Made by a program: the position numbers and the translations under genes
The notes under the pieces: generated by a model
The model's input: the letters and a program-made list of their open reading frames with translations, nothing else
The model's database searches: none
What the model was told of the DNA's origin: nothing
DNA from: JBBTDV01 sp038042605
Lineage (GTDB): Bacteria; Bdellovibrionota; UBA1018
NCBI GenBank assembly: GCA_964358645.1
Contig: CAYHPW010000065.1
Coordinates: forward strand, 1 to 13,183
DNA length: 13,183 nt
Reading direction: 5' to 3'
In this document: piece after piece, positions 7,530 to 13,183 of the stretch
How positions within the stretch are numbered: position 1 is the stretch's first letter
How the letters are laid out: each line of letters begins with the position of its first letter

Positions 7530-8778
7530 TCTCACAGCATCACAACGCACGGTTCTCAGTTTGCTGCTAGACAGGTTTGATCGCTCATCGGTGGGTGGCA
7601 ACAGCAGAATGATTTCTATCAGAGTAACGGAGGATCGTTTTCCGAATTATTTTTCAGATAGTGACCATGACCGCGTAATAGCTTGGCAAGATGGGATGTG
7701 TTCATTGGCGGCACTTGGTTGGATCGCGCTTGACTGGGGAAAAGGCGCAGAACACCACAGAATAGCGCGTATACGACTTAAAGTTGAGCATTCGCGCGCG
7801 ATAGAACAAGCAGTCGGGCGCATGGGGCTTTGTGATTTCAGAGGAACAGTCCTAAAAATGATCACGGAACATGAAGCAATGATAACCGGTAACGGTCCAG
7901 AGTGGCTGCTAAAATTCTTTTCAGACGAGCGCGCAAGACTAGCTGACTCAGAGCCAGTATCAGATAGACGACCAGAGATTATACATGACTTAGGTTTAAT
8001 TTACACGGCATTGATGCTAATTTCACGAACCCACCATGGAATTGATGGCCATAAAATAACATGGAGACAGTTCTCAGTCGCCAATTTTTCGGATACGAAA
8101 GTACTGAACCGCTTCAAGCCACAAATAGCGCGTATCCTTGCGAAGTATGGCCTTGGCGAGGATAGCACGGATCTGGACGACTCCGCCGTGCTCTCACATT
8201 TTGGTATTGGATCAAAAGAAGAAATATTACTGCTAAGCGGGTGCATTCATATAAAAGGTGATGGCTTTGAAATAGATGGCGCAAAGATCTCGCCTTTTTT
8301 CGCGATTGCTGAAAACGCTGCTTTTCATCAGACAACAACTCTGGACTTGACCGGCATAAAAGCGGTGCTCACCATAGAAAATATGGAGTCTTTTCACTCA
8401 TGGTGCATTAACCAATTTAAAAAGGACTGGCTTTGCATGTACCTGGCTGGTTTCCCTTCATCCGGAAAAATACGCCTACTGAGGCAAATCGCAGAAACAG
8501 GCTGCCAGTTCTTCCACTGGAGTGACTTGGACTGCGGGGGTATAAGAATCCATCTTTTTCTTGAGAGCGCAATTTCAAAATCCATCACTCCATACGGGAT
8601 GGATCCGAAGTGGCTTAAGGAGCTGAGTCCAAATACCCAGCCGCTTTCTACTGCCGATATAGGACGCCTAAAGCACCAAAGAAACGCGATCCGCGACGAA
8701 CACCCTCTTCTTCCGTTAGTGGATGCACTCATTGATGGTGGAAGAAAACTGGAACAGGAAGCAATACTGCAGCCATAA
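7507..8778 (+). CDS. jetD: Wadjet nuclease subunit JetD (Toprim-fold, DUF2220 C-terminus, MksG-type)
   Basis: A 423-residue protein, the DNA-cleaving subunit of Wadjet. JetD is related to topoisomerase VI/Spo11 subunits and cuts DNA once the SMC motor has stalled on a closed circle. The N-terminal half (LLDRFDRSS...) is the arm and winged-helix region of the family. The C-terminal half is the Toprim-like domain: the conserved Glu is E291 in VLTIENMES, and the metal-binding acidic pair is D340/D342 in HWSDLDCGG. The end (LIDGGRKLEQEAIL) matches the LEQE tail common in these proteins. The key acidic residues are intact. The gene overlaps the last 23 bases of jetC in a different frame and has only a weak ribosome site, so it probably depends on translation of jetC. 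No convincing terminator is seen in the 17 bases before the convergent neighbour. Confidence 0.92.
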   Translation: MKPQHKSNLTASQRTVLSLLLDRFDRSSVGGNSRMISIRVTEDRFPNYFSDSDHDRVIAWQDGMCSLAALGWIALDWGKGAEHHRIARIRLKVEHSRAIEQAVGRMGLCDFRGTVLKMITEHEAMITGNGPEWLLKFFSDERARLADSEPVSDRRPEIIHDLGLIYTALMLISRTHHGIDGHKITWRQFSVANFSDTKVLNRFKPQIARILAKYGLGEDSTDLDDSAVLSHFGIGSKEEILLLSGCIHIKGDGFEIDGAKISPFFAIAENAAFHQTTTLDLTGIKAVLTIENMESFHSWCINQFKKDWLCMYLAGFPSSGKIRLLRQIAETGCQFFHWSDLDCGGIRIHLFLESAISKSITPYGMDPKWLKELSPNTQPLSTADIGRLKHQRNAIRDEHPLLPLVDALIDGGRKLEQEAILQP

Positions 8779-8795
8779 ACAGGCTACAATTCCAA

Positions 8796-9443
8796 CTAAT
8801 CTGACAGTCCATACTCTACAACTATCGTGGCTGAGTAGCTGCCAGCCCCAGCCTCAGTGAAATCTCCTTTAATATTGTATTTGGGTGCCGGGCTAAAATC
8901 TGAAAGGTTAACGACATGTTTATTATTCGGAATAGACAATGTCTGTACGACGGCAGCATTATCAGAGCCCAATCCCACGGATAATAAATTTCCCTGCTGG
9001 CCACCGGTGATCGGAGCCCCATATCCATCTGCTGCGTTCCAAAAACCGCTACCACCTTGCCCTGTTGTATAAATCCTGAAGAACGCTGTTCCGCATTGCT
9101 GGTTATTATTGGGGCCACATTGCTTTAGGTCATTATCCGTGAGTGCAGTGAATTGCAAATAGCCAAAGTCCATGAGTCCGTTGCTGATCTCTGGGATTAT
9201 AAAAAGTGAATCATCAAATGCGGCTGTTGTAGATGCAGCATTAACCACCGTCACAGATTTGCTTCCATCGACGGCACCCATGGCTCCTAGATCCATGGTC
9301 ACGCGCGATTTGATTACCGCGGATTTTTTATTTTTCAAAAGTGGCAATCTATCACCATCATGCCTCAGATATATGACTTCTGCGGAAACATGCTCGACTG
9401 ACATGGCGGTCAAAACTAATATTATCAAAAGATTTGATCTCAC
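8796..9443 (-). CDS. Secreted protein of unknown family, paralogue of the divergent neighbour
   Basis: A 215-residue protein that I do not recognise. It starts with a GTG codon preceded by an AGGGGGT ribosome site. Residues 1-21 form a clear Sec signal peptide with a short positive start, the hydrophobic run LLIILVLTAM and a likely cut after HVSA; there is no lipobox cysteine, so the product should be periplasmic, outer-membrane or secreted. The mature part is beta-rich and Gly/Asn-rich, with a DNDLKQC...C segment giving CX7C at C109 and C117, a Gly-rich loop at about 127-152, and a C-terminal strand ending IVVEYGLSD. The lipoprotein gene on the other side of the 125-bp divergent intergenic region encodes a related protein: the DNDL-CX7C motif, an N(K/Q)HV stretch, a (K/F)(Y/F)NIK(G/T)D stretch and the EYGLSD terminus are shared. 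The fold could be a small beta-sandwich or fimbrial-like domain, but I have no motif to prove it. Confidence 0.72.
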   Translation of the reverse strand: MRSNLLIILVLTAMSVEHVSAEVIYLRHDGDRLPLLKNKKSAVIKSRVTMDLGAMGAVDGSKSVTVVNAASTTAAFDDSLFIIPEISNGLMDFGYLQFTALTDNDLKQCGPNNNQQCGTAFFRIYTTGQGGSGFWNAADGYGAPITGGQQGNLLSVGLGSDNAAVVQTLSIPNNKHVVNLSDFSPAPKYNIKGDFTEAGAGSYSATIVVEYGLSD

Positions 9444-9473
9444 GACGGATACCCCCTGTTATTTTTTAGCAAT

Positions 9474-9498
9474 AAACGAAATCCCATCGTCTTCGTTT
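9474..9498. promoter_or_regulatory. Dyad in the divergent intergenic region
   Basis: AAACGAA and TTCGTTT form a perfect 7-bp inverted repeat separated by 11 bases, inside the 125-bp region shared by the two divergent paralogues. It could be a dimer binding site controlling one or both genes. I see no strong -35/-10 pair on either strand to anchor it. Confidence 0.25.
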
Positions 9499-9568
9499 TT
9501 CACTAAGCATGCCAGGCACGAAACGTGTAAATTTGTGAGGGCTTGTTTGAAATTCATGGTGGTAAAAA

Positions 9569-10399
9569 ATGATCCACGGCATGACAGCATACATACTTCT
9601 CATCTCGCTTACCTCACTTATCTCAATGAGCTTGATCGCATGCAGTAAAGATACGCAATCAAAGCACTCACAATCAACAAATGCCAATCAGCGGCAAAGA
9701 CTACCAAAAAAATCCCTTGAAAAATCCGATGAGCAAGGCATGCCAGACGCGAGCATTTCAGAAACAGAAAACACTTCTCACGATGCTTCCGGCAAGGGAA
9801 TCCTCCACAAACAAAAAAATATCACTACAAAAGCACGAGTATATTTGCCAATAACCATAATTAAAAATTCAGCTAAAAATTTTGCTTCGTTTTCAGATGA
9901 CACACTTTCTGGCCGAATCAATGCGAACAAAGGTATTAGCGTTGAACTTAGCGCGAAGAGCGCACTTGAACTTGATTTAAGCGAATGGAGATCAAATATT
10001 CAGTACCAGTACTGGTACAATGATGTAGGGCTTGTTGATTTAGGGAATATAGCTATTAAGAAAATTTTTGATAATGACTTGGATAAATGCTCGGAGGATA
10101 TGCGAAGTCATTGTTTTACAGCCATGTTAATCGCATATCTAGCTCCGCTGTATGAAAAAAAGGCTCACACTGGAACAGGTGTTTATATTGAAACTAAATA
10201 TGTGAAGCCCATGCATATAGGCTACGGGCTTCTGGGTGCGATAGTTATATCAACTATCACCATCATGCCTAATCAACATGTCTTGAGAGAAACTGATTTC
10301 ACTTTTTTGTCGAAATTCAACATAAAAACTGATATCAGCAATGCCCTTGACGGCATAAACGAAACAATTCTAGTACTAGAATACGGACTCAGTGATTAA
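9569..10399 (+). CDS. Lipoprotein of unknown family, paralogue of the divergent secreted protein
   Basis: A 276-residue protein with no family that I can name. The N-terminus is a lipoprotein signal peptide: hydrophobic residues 7-24, then lipobox SLIAC with the lipidated cysteine at C25. Residues 26-90 are a polar, Ser/Lys/Gln-rich and probably disordered tether that the neighbour lacks. The C-terminal part (about 95-276) is the domain shared with the 215-residue neighbour: GLVDLGN (against GLMDFGY), DNDLDKC with CX7C at C174 and C182, NQHV, KFNIKTD, and the last residues LEYGLSD. Its central loop differs, with no glycine-rich stretch. The start at 9569 has a weak GGTGG ribosome site; ATG at 9581 is an alternative and would also leave a complete signal peptide. 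Transcribed away from its paralogue, it may be co-regulated with it. Confidence 0.75.
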   Translation: MIHGMTAYILLISLTSLISMSLIACSKDTQSKHSQSTNANQRQRLPKKSLEKSDEQGMPDASISETENTSHDASGKGILHKQKNITTKARVYLPITIIKNSAKNFASFSDDTLSGRINANKGISVELSAKSALELDLSEWRSNIQYQYWYNDVGLVDLGNIAIKKIFDNDLDKCSEDMRSHCFTAMLIAYLAPLYEKKAHTGTGVYIETKYVKPMHIGYGLLGAIVISTITIMPNQHVLRETDFTFLSKFNIKTDISNALDGINETILVLEYGLSD

Positions 10400-10403
10400 A
10401 CAG

Positions 10404-10427
10404 ATTTGCAATAGTGTTATTGTAAAT
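10404..10427 (+). terminator. Possible 3' hairpin after the lipoprotein gene
   Basis: ATTTGCAATA and TATTGTAAAT form a 10-bp stem (one G-U pair) around a GTGT loop, starting five bases after the stop codon. The location suits a transcript end, but the stem is AT-rich and is followed by AATATC, not a T run; the nearest T tract is at 10450-10457. It could be a weak terminator, an mRNA-stabilising hairpin or a protein site near the tRNA promoter. Confidence 0.3.
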
Positions 10428-10460
10428 AATATCTTAAAATGGTAGTTAGTTTTTTTTCAT

Positions 10461-10536
10461 GTCCCTATCGTCTAGTGGCCTAGGACGGCGCCCTCTCACG
10501 GCGCAAACAGGGGTTCGACTCCCCTTAGGGACGCCA
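10461..10536 (+). tRNA. tRNA-Glu (anticodon CTC)
   Basis: A complete cloverleaf. The acceptor stem is GTCCCTA (10461-10467) pairing with TAGGGAC (10526-10532), with discriminator G and an encoded CCA at 10534-10536. The anticodon stem is GCGCC/GGCGC around loop CTCTCAC, giving anticodon CTC (10495-10497), which reads GAG. The T arm has AGGGG-TTCGACT-CCCCT. The D arm contains the usual AGTGGCCTAGGAC-type loop. Upstream, a TAAAAT at 10435-10440 is a fair -10 candidate, about 20 bases before the gene, without a well-spaced -35. The tRNA lies alone between the lipoprotein gene and a truncated thpR. tRNA-Glu genes can serve as integration sites, but no second copy of its 3' end occurs in this window. 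Confidence 0.97.
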
Positions 10537-10598
10537 TTATCTAATTTATGGGCTCTTCGGATCTTCACCATTAACAGGGGCAGTCGGTCTTTTGATAG

Positions 10599-11108
10599 GT
10601 TTTTGTCTACCACTTGACGCTGAAATTTCTCGGGCCCACACCTGAAGATCGATTACCTAAGATAGTAGAAATTCTAAAAAAGGTGGCAGAGTCACAGAAA
10701 ACTTTTTCGGTGATTTTTAGCGGAACAGGTTTTTTCCCAAGCACGAAAAATCCAAAAATCTTTTGGGCTGGCGTCGAAGACACGTCCGGCAAATTGCATT
10801 CAATGGTTCAACAAATAGAGAAAGAATTAGAAACTGCCGGATTCCAGAAAGAAAACAGAATCTACGTACCCCATCTTACTGTAGCAAAAATTCGCAGTCC
10901 CGAAACAGGTGTTACAAGACAGAAAAATAACACCATGCAATCGTCCAAAATGTTGCACTCGTTGGAGTTGGACATGAAAAGAGACTTTGGCTCCAGTGAG
11001 GTACGTGAACTTATCCTATATCAAAGCCAACCAACCCCCGATGGCTCCAGCTATAATGCGCTGATTCGCATACCTTTAAAACAAGTGAGCACCCCAGCCA
11101 GTCCATAG
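10599..11108 (+). pseudogene. thpR: N-terminally truncated RNA 2',3'-cyclic phosphodiesterase (ThpR/LigT, 2H family)
   Basis: The frame encodes most of a 2H phosphoesterase of the ThpR/LigT type, which hydrolyses 2',3'-cyclic phosphates at RNA ends. Both catalytic HxTx motifs are present: HLTLKFLG encoded from 10611 and HLTV in IYVPHLTVAKI. The family's C-terminal signature is also there (ELILYQSQPTPDGSSYNALIRIPL-like strands). The first histidine normally lies about 35-40 residues from the start, yet an in-frame TAG sits at 10596, only five codons upstream of that histidine. The intervening codons (V-F-V-Y) offer no accepted start. The first usable start, TTG at 10614, comes just after the catalytic histidine and would remove it. 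None of the other frames between the tRNA and 10610 contains the missing N-terminus. The gene therefore looks 5'-truncated, with the break within about 75 bases of the tRNA 3' end. If translated, the product would probably be inactive. Confidence 0.78.
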
Positions 11109-11454
11109 GTCAGGCCAGCACATTCCCATACTGGTCGGCGCTAGCCTGCCTTTGCGCTCAACTATCGATTAGCTGGTGTGTCAAATGTTACAATCTTTAC
11201 TATATGACTAACTAGTTGATTTCAGGGAAATAAGTTAATTATTATTGACAATTAAAAACCTAATAGTTCCCAATGGTTGTTATTAATAAAATTATCCGAT
11301 TGATATGTATAACGTCACGTCAGAAAAGCCTTTAATTCAAGTAACTTAGCAAAAAAAATTCTTACAGTATTAGACTGTTTTAGTTTGATTAGTAATAAAG
11401 AAATCTTTATAATTAAATTTGACCATTTAGGTCAACTTGTTGGACGTAGGCACT
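11109..11454. other. AT-rich intergenic region upstream of the Ig-repeat lipoprotein
   Basis: No gene is visible in these 346 bases. Near the left end (about 11110-11152) imperfect GC-rich inverted repeats (CAGGCCAGC with GCTAGCCTG) follow thpR but lack a T tract. The rest is strongly AT-rich, with several in-frame stops on both strands. The right end carries the promoter listed separately. Apart from that I see nothing recognisable. Confidence 0.5.
11385..11413 (+). promoter_or_regulatory. Sigma70-type promoter of the Ig-repeat lipoprotein gene
   Basis: TTGATT (11385-11390) and a perfect TATAAT (11408-11413) are separated by exactly 17 bases in AT-rich surroundings. Transcription would start near 11420, giving a leader of about 35 nt before the ATG at 11455. 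This is the best promoter match in the window and supports that start codon. Confidence 0.65.
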
Positions 11455-13183
11455 ATGAAATTATTGAGAAAAAACTTTCTATATCTCTCACCTTTAATGC
11501 TGGTGATTTTTTCTGCCTCCGCCTGCAAACAAACCCCAAAAAATAAAACACTGATAGAACTTCTTCCATTTCTGTCTAATTCAAGCAGCTCAAAAATTAG
11601 CATAACTTCTCAAGAGCAAACCAGATCATATTCAAACAAGAGCGCACATTCGATTTCAGGCAAGTGCCAGACTGGTCTTAAAGTCACACTCACAGGAGAT
11701 GACAAACAAGAAACAACATGCCTTGATTCTTCTTACAGTTTTACAGTACAAAAATCACAGGATGACGATTACACATTTTATGTTCAACAATTAGATGCTG
11801 ATAACAACAAATCAGAGAGCGTTTACCTTGAATGGACAAGAAAAACATCCATCCCAGCAGCACCGCAATTCTCTGAACCAGGAGAAGCAGAATTTTACTC
11901 AAGCGCACCATCGCTTACAATAGTTGGCTCGTGTGAAAACAGCACGACAGTTTCATTGGCTGGGGACAGCGAACAAGAACAAATATGCGAATCATCCGCA
12001 TTTCACTTCGATGTCAGCAAAGGAACTGACGGCCCTTACTATTTCACCATCAAGCAAACAGATCTAGCCGGTAACAACTCGGAAGTAACAAATCTTTTCT
12101 GGTACCGGAAAACCATAGGCCCGCCTGCTCCTACAATCAGCAATCTACAAACAAATCCACATTATTCAAATTCATCCACGCTAGTCATTGCTGGAATTTG
12201 TGAGAGAAACGCAACAGTTTCATTATCCGGCTCAGACACACAAAGTGTGGCATGCCCAACGTCTAGTTACTCATTCAATATAAACAAAACACTAGACGGT
12301 GAATATGCATTTTCAATAAACCAGATGGACAGAGCCGGAGTCACATCCACCACAACATCAATATCGTGGATCAAGGATACAGTGAGCCCCGCAGCACCAA
12401 TAATAACTTTCCCTATTACTTCACCGTATTTTTCAAACACATCAACAGTAAATATAGCCGGCAGTTGTGAAGCATCAGCTACAGTTACGATTTCAGGTTC
12501 AAGTTCACAAACGGCAACATGTACTGCCGGGTTGTATAATTTTCAGATCGATAAATCTCAAGACAACACATACACATTCTCAATATCGCAGACAGATATG
12601 GCTGGGAACACATCAGCCTCTACAGCTCAGCAATGGGTGAGAGATACAGCTTCACCAAGCGCTCCGACAATAACCTCACCTGCGGCATCACCTACATATA
12701 CGAATGGCACTAATCTCACGATCTCAGGTGCTTGCGAAACTGCATCTACTGTTGCTTTAGCGGGTGATGCCACAGATAGCGCTACTTGTGCAGATTCAGC
12801 TTACTCATTCACTGTTACAAAAAGTGTCGATGCTACTTACAATTTCACGGTCACGCAGACTGATCGGGCTAGTAATGCTTCCACATCTACTGCTCAACAA
12901 TGGGTTAGAGATACAGTTTCGCCAGGCGCTCCGATAATCACATCTCCTGCGACGTCACCTACATATACGAATGGCACCAATCTCACGATCTCAGGTGCTT
13001 GCGAAACTACTGCGACAGTAGCTTTAATAGGTGATGCGACAAGTAGCGCTACATGCACAGATTCAGCTTACTCATTTACTGTCACAAAAAATATTGATGC
13101 TACTTATAACTTCACAGTCACGCAAACCGATAGAGCTAGTAATGTCTCAACCTCAACCGCTCAGCAATGGATTAGAGACACAG
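11455..13183 (+). CDS. Large Ig-like repeat lipoprotein (partial, runs off the right edge)
   Basis: An open frame of 576 codons with no stop before the window ends, so it is the N-terminal part of a larger protein. Residues 1-23 are a signal peptide (KLLRKNF, then LSPLMLVIFSASA) with a lipobox-like ASAC and lipidated cysteine at C24. A short polar tether leads into tandem domains of the bacterial Ig-like type found in surface and adhesin proteins. Each unit has a linker of the form DT-x-x-P-x-AP-x-I, a strand I-x-G-x-C-E, a second cysteine 18 residues later, and a YxFxVxQTDxAGNxS-type strand followed by W-(V/I)-(R/K)-D. Six units lie in the window at an exact 89-residue spacing. Likely an envelope-anchored, surface or periplasmic stalk or adhesin; the effector end of the protein, if any, lies outside the window. 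The start is supported by the upstream promoter and an AGG ribosome site close to the ATG. Confidence 0.88.
   Translation, partial: MKLLRKNFLYLSPLMLVIFSASACKQTPKNKTLIELLPFLSNSSSSKISITSQEQTRSYSNKSAHSISGKCQTGLKVTLTGDDKQETTCLDSSYSFTVQKSQDDDYTFYVQQLDADNNKSESVYLEWTRKTSIPAAPQFSEPGEAEFYSSAPSLTIVGSCENSTTVSLAGDSEQEQICESSAFHFDVSKGTDGPYYFTIKQTDLAGNNSEVTNLFWYRKTIGPPAPTISNLQTNPHYSNSSTLVIAGICERNATVSLSGSDTQSVACPTSSYSFNINKTLDGEYAFSINQMDRAGVTSTTTSISWIKDTVSPAAPIITFPITSPYFSNTSTVNIAGSCEASATVTISGSSSQTATCTAGLYNFQIDKSQDNTYTFSISQTDMAGNTSASTAQQWVRDTASPSAPTITSPAASPTYTNGTNLTISGACETASTVALAGDATDSATCADSAYSFTVTKSVDATYNFTVTQTDRASNASTSTAQQWVRDTVSPGAPIITSPATSPTYTNGTNLTISGACETTATVALIGDATSSATCTDSAYSFTVTKNIDATYNFTVTQTDRASNVSTSTAQQWIRDT
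11653..13183 (+). repeat. Six tandem 267-bp Ig-like repeat units
   Basis: The I-x-G-x-C-E core codons begin at 11653, 11920, 12187, 12454, 12721 and 12988, each exactly 267 bases (89 codons) after the last with no indels; the sixth unit is cut by the window edge. Every unit has the cysteine pair in CX17C spacing. Similarity rises toward the right: units 1-3 share mainly the motif positions, while units 5 and 6 match at 56 of 65 compared residues and carry a stretch of about 55 bases around 12690-12740 / 12957-13007 with a single mismatch. Confidence 0.92.

Noticed and set aside
9172..9687. Frames antisense to the divergent pair (158 codons plus, 73 codons minus).
   Set aside because: They are shadows of the signal-peptide and lipoprotein genes, whose frames have signal peptides and shared conserved motifs.
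10510..10536. Duplicate of the tRNA-Glu 3' end elsewhere in the window as an att site.
   Set aside because: I found no second copy of the T-arm/acceptor 3' sequence on either strand by eye.
10614..11108. thpR as an intact gene starting at TTG 10614.
   Set aside because: That start lies after the first catalytic histidine codon (10611-10613) and would remove it, along with the whole family N-terminus.
11110..11160. Rho-independent terminator after thpR.
   Set aside because: The inverted repeat is imperfect with a long loop, and no T tract follows.
1..13183. CRISPR arrays, rRNA genes, riboswitches and insertion sequences with terminal inverted repeats.
   Set aside because: No regularly spaced short repeats, no rRNA or riboswitch core motifs and no transposase frame were seen; the only tandem repeat is the coding Ig-like array.

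Overview
The window is bacterial and appears to come from a Gram-negative with a well-developed envelope: three of its genes encode exported proteins, two with lipoprotein signal peptides and one with an ordinary signal peptide. Six-fold Ig-like repeats carrying paired cysteines, in a lipoprotein next to a housekeeping tRNA, resemble what is common in Bdellovibrionota/Oligoflexia-type bacteria. That placement is a guess from style, not from a marker gene. The standard genetic code fits throughout. Base composition is uneven: the left ~2 kb and everything right of ~9.5 kb are AT-rich, while the 2.1-8.8 kb block is more balanced, which suggests separately acquired pieces.

Left part (113-1586, minus strand): a two-gene AbiE type IV toxin-antitoxin operon, antitoxin AbiEi then nucleotidyltransferase toxin AbiEii, one base apart. 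A near-consensus -10 box and a perfect palindrome overlap the ribosome binding site of the first gene and look like an autoregulatory operator. A gene-poor stretch of about 485 bases follows, ending in a perfect 18-bp dyad just upstream of the next operon.

Centre (2072-8778, plus strand): a complete Wadjet (JetABCD / MksFEBG) operon. It encodes a kleisin-like subunit, a KITE-like subunit, an SMC-family ATPase with intact Walker A, signature and Walker B motifs, and a Toprim-fold nuclease subunit with its acidic residues. All junctions overlap (4, 4 and 23 bases), so the four products are probably translationally coupled. Known Wadjet systems recognise and cleave small closed-circular DNA such as plasmids. 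With AbiE beside it, positions 113-8778 form a small defence island.

Right of the island (8796-10399) are two divergently transcribed genes for exported proteins that I cannot assign to a known family. They are paralogues of each other: both end in EYGLSD and share a CX7C motif after a DNDL sequence. One is a secreted protein and the other a lipoprotein.

Then come a tRNA-Glu(CTC) with encoded CCA (10461-10536), a thpR/LigT-type RNA 2',3'-cyclic phosphodiesterase that has lost its N-terminus just downstream of the tRNA, a 346-base AT-rich intergenic region with a good sigma70-type promoter, and the start of a long Ig-like repeat lipoprotein that runs off the right edge.
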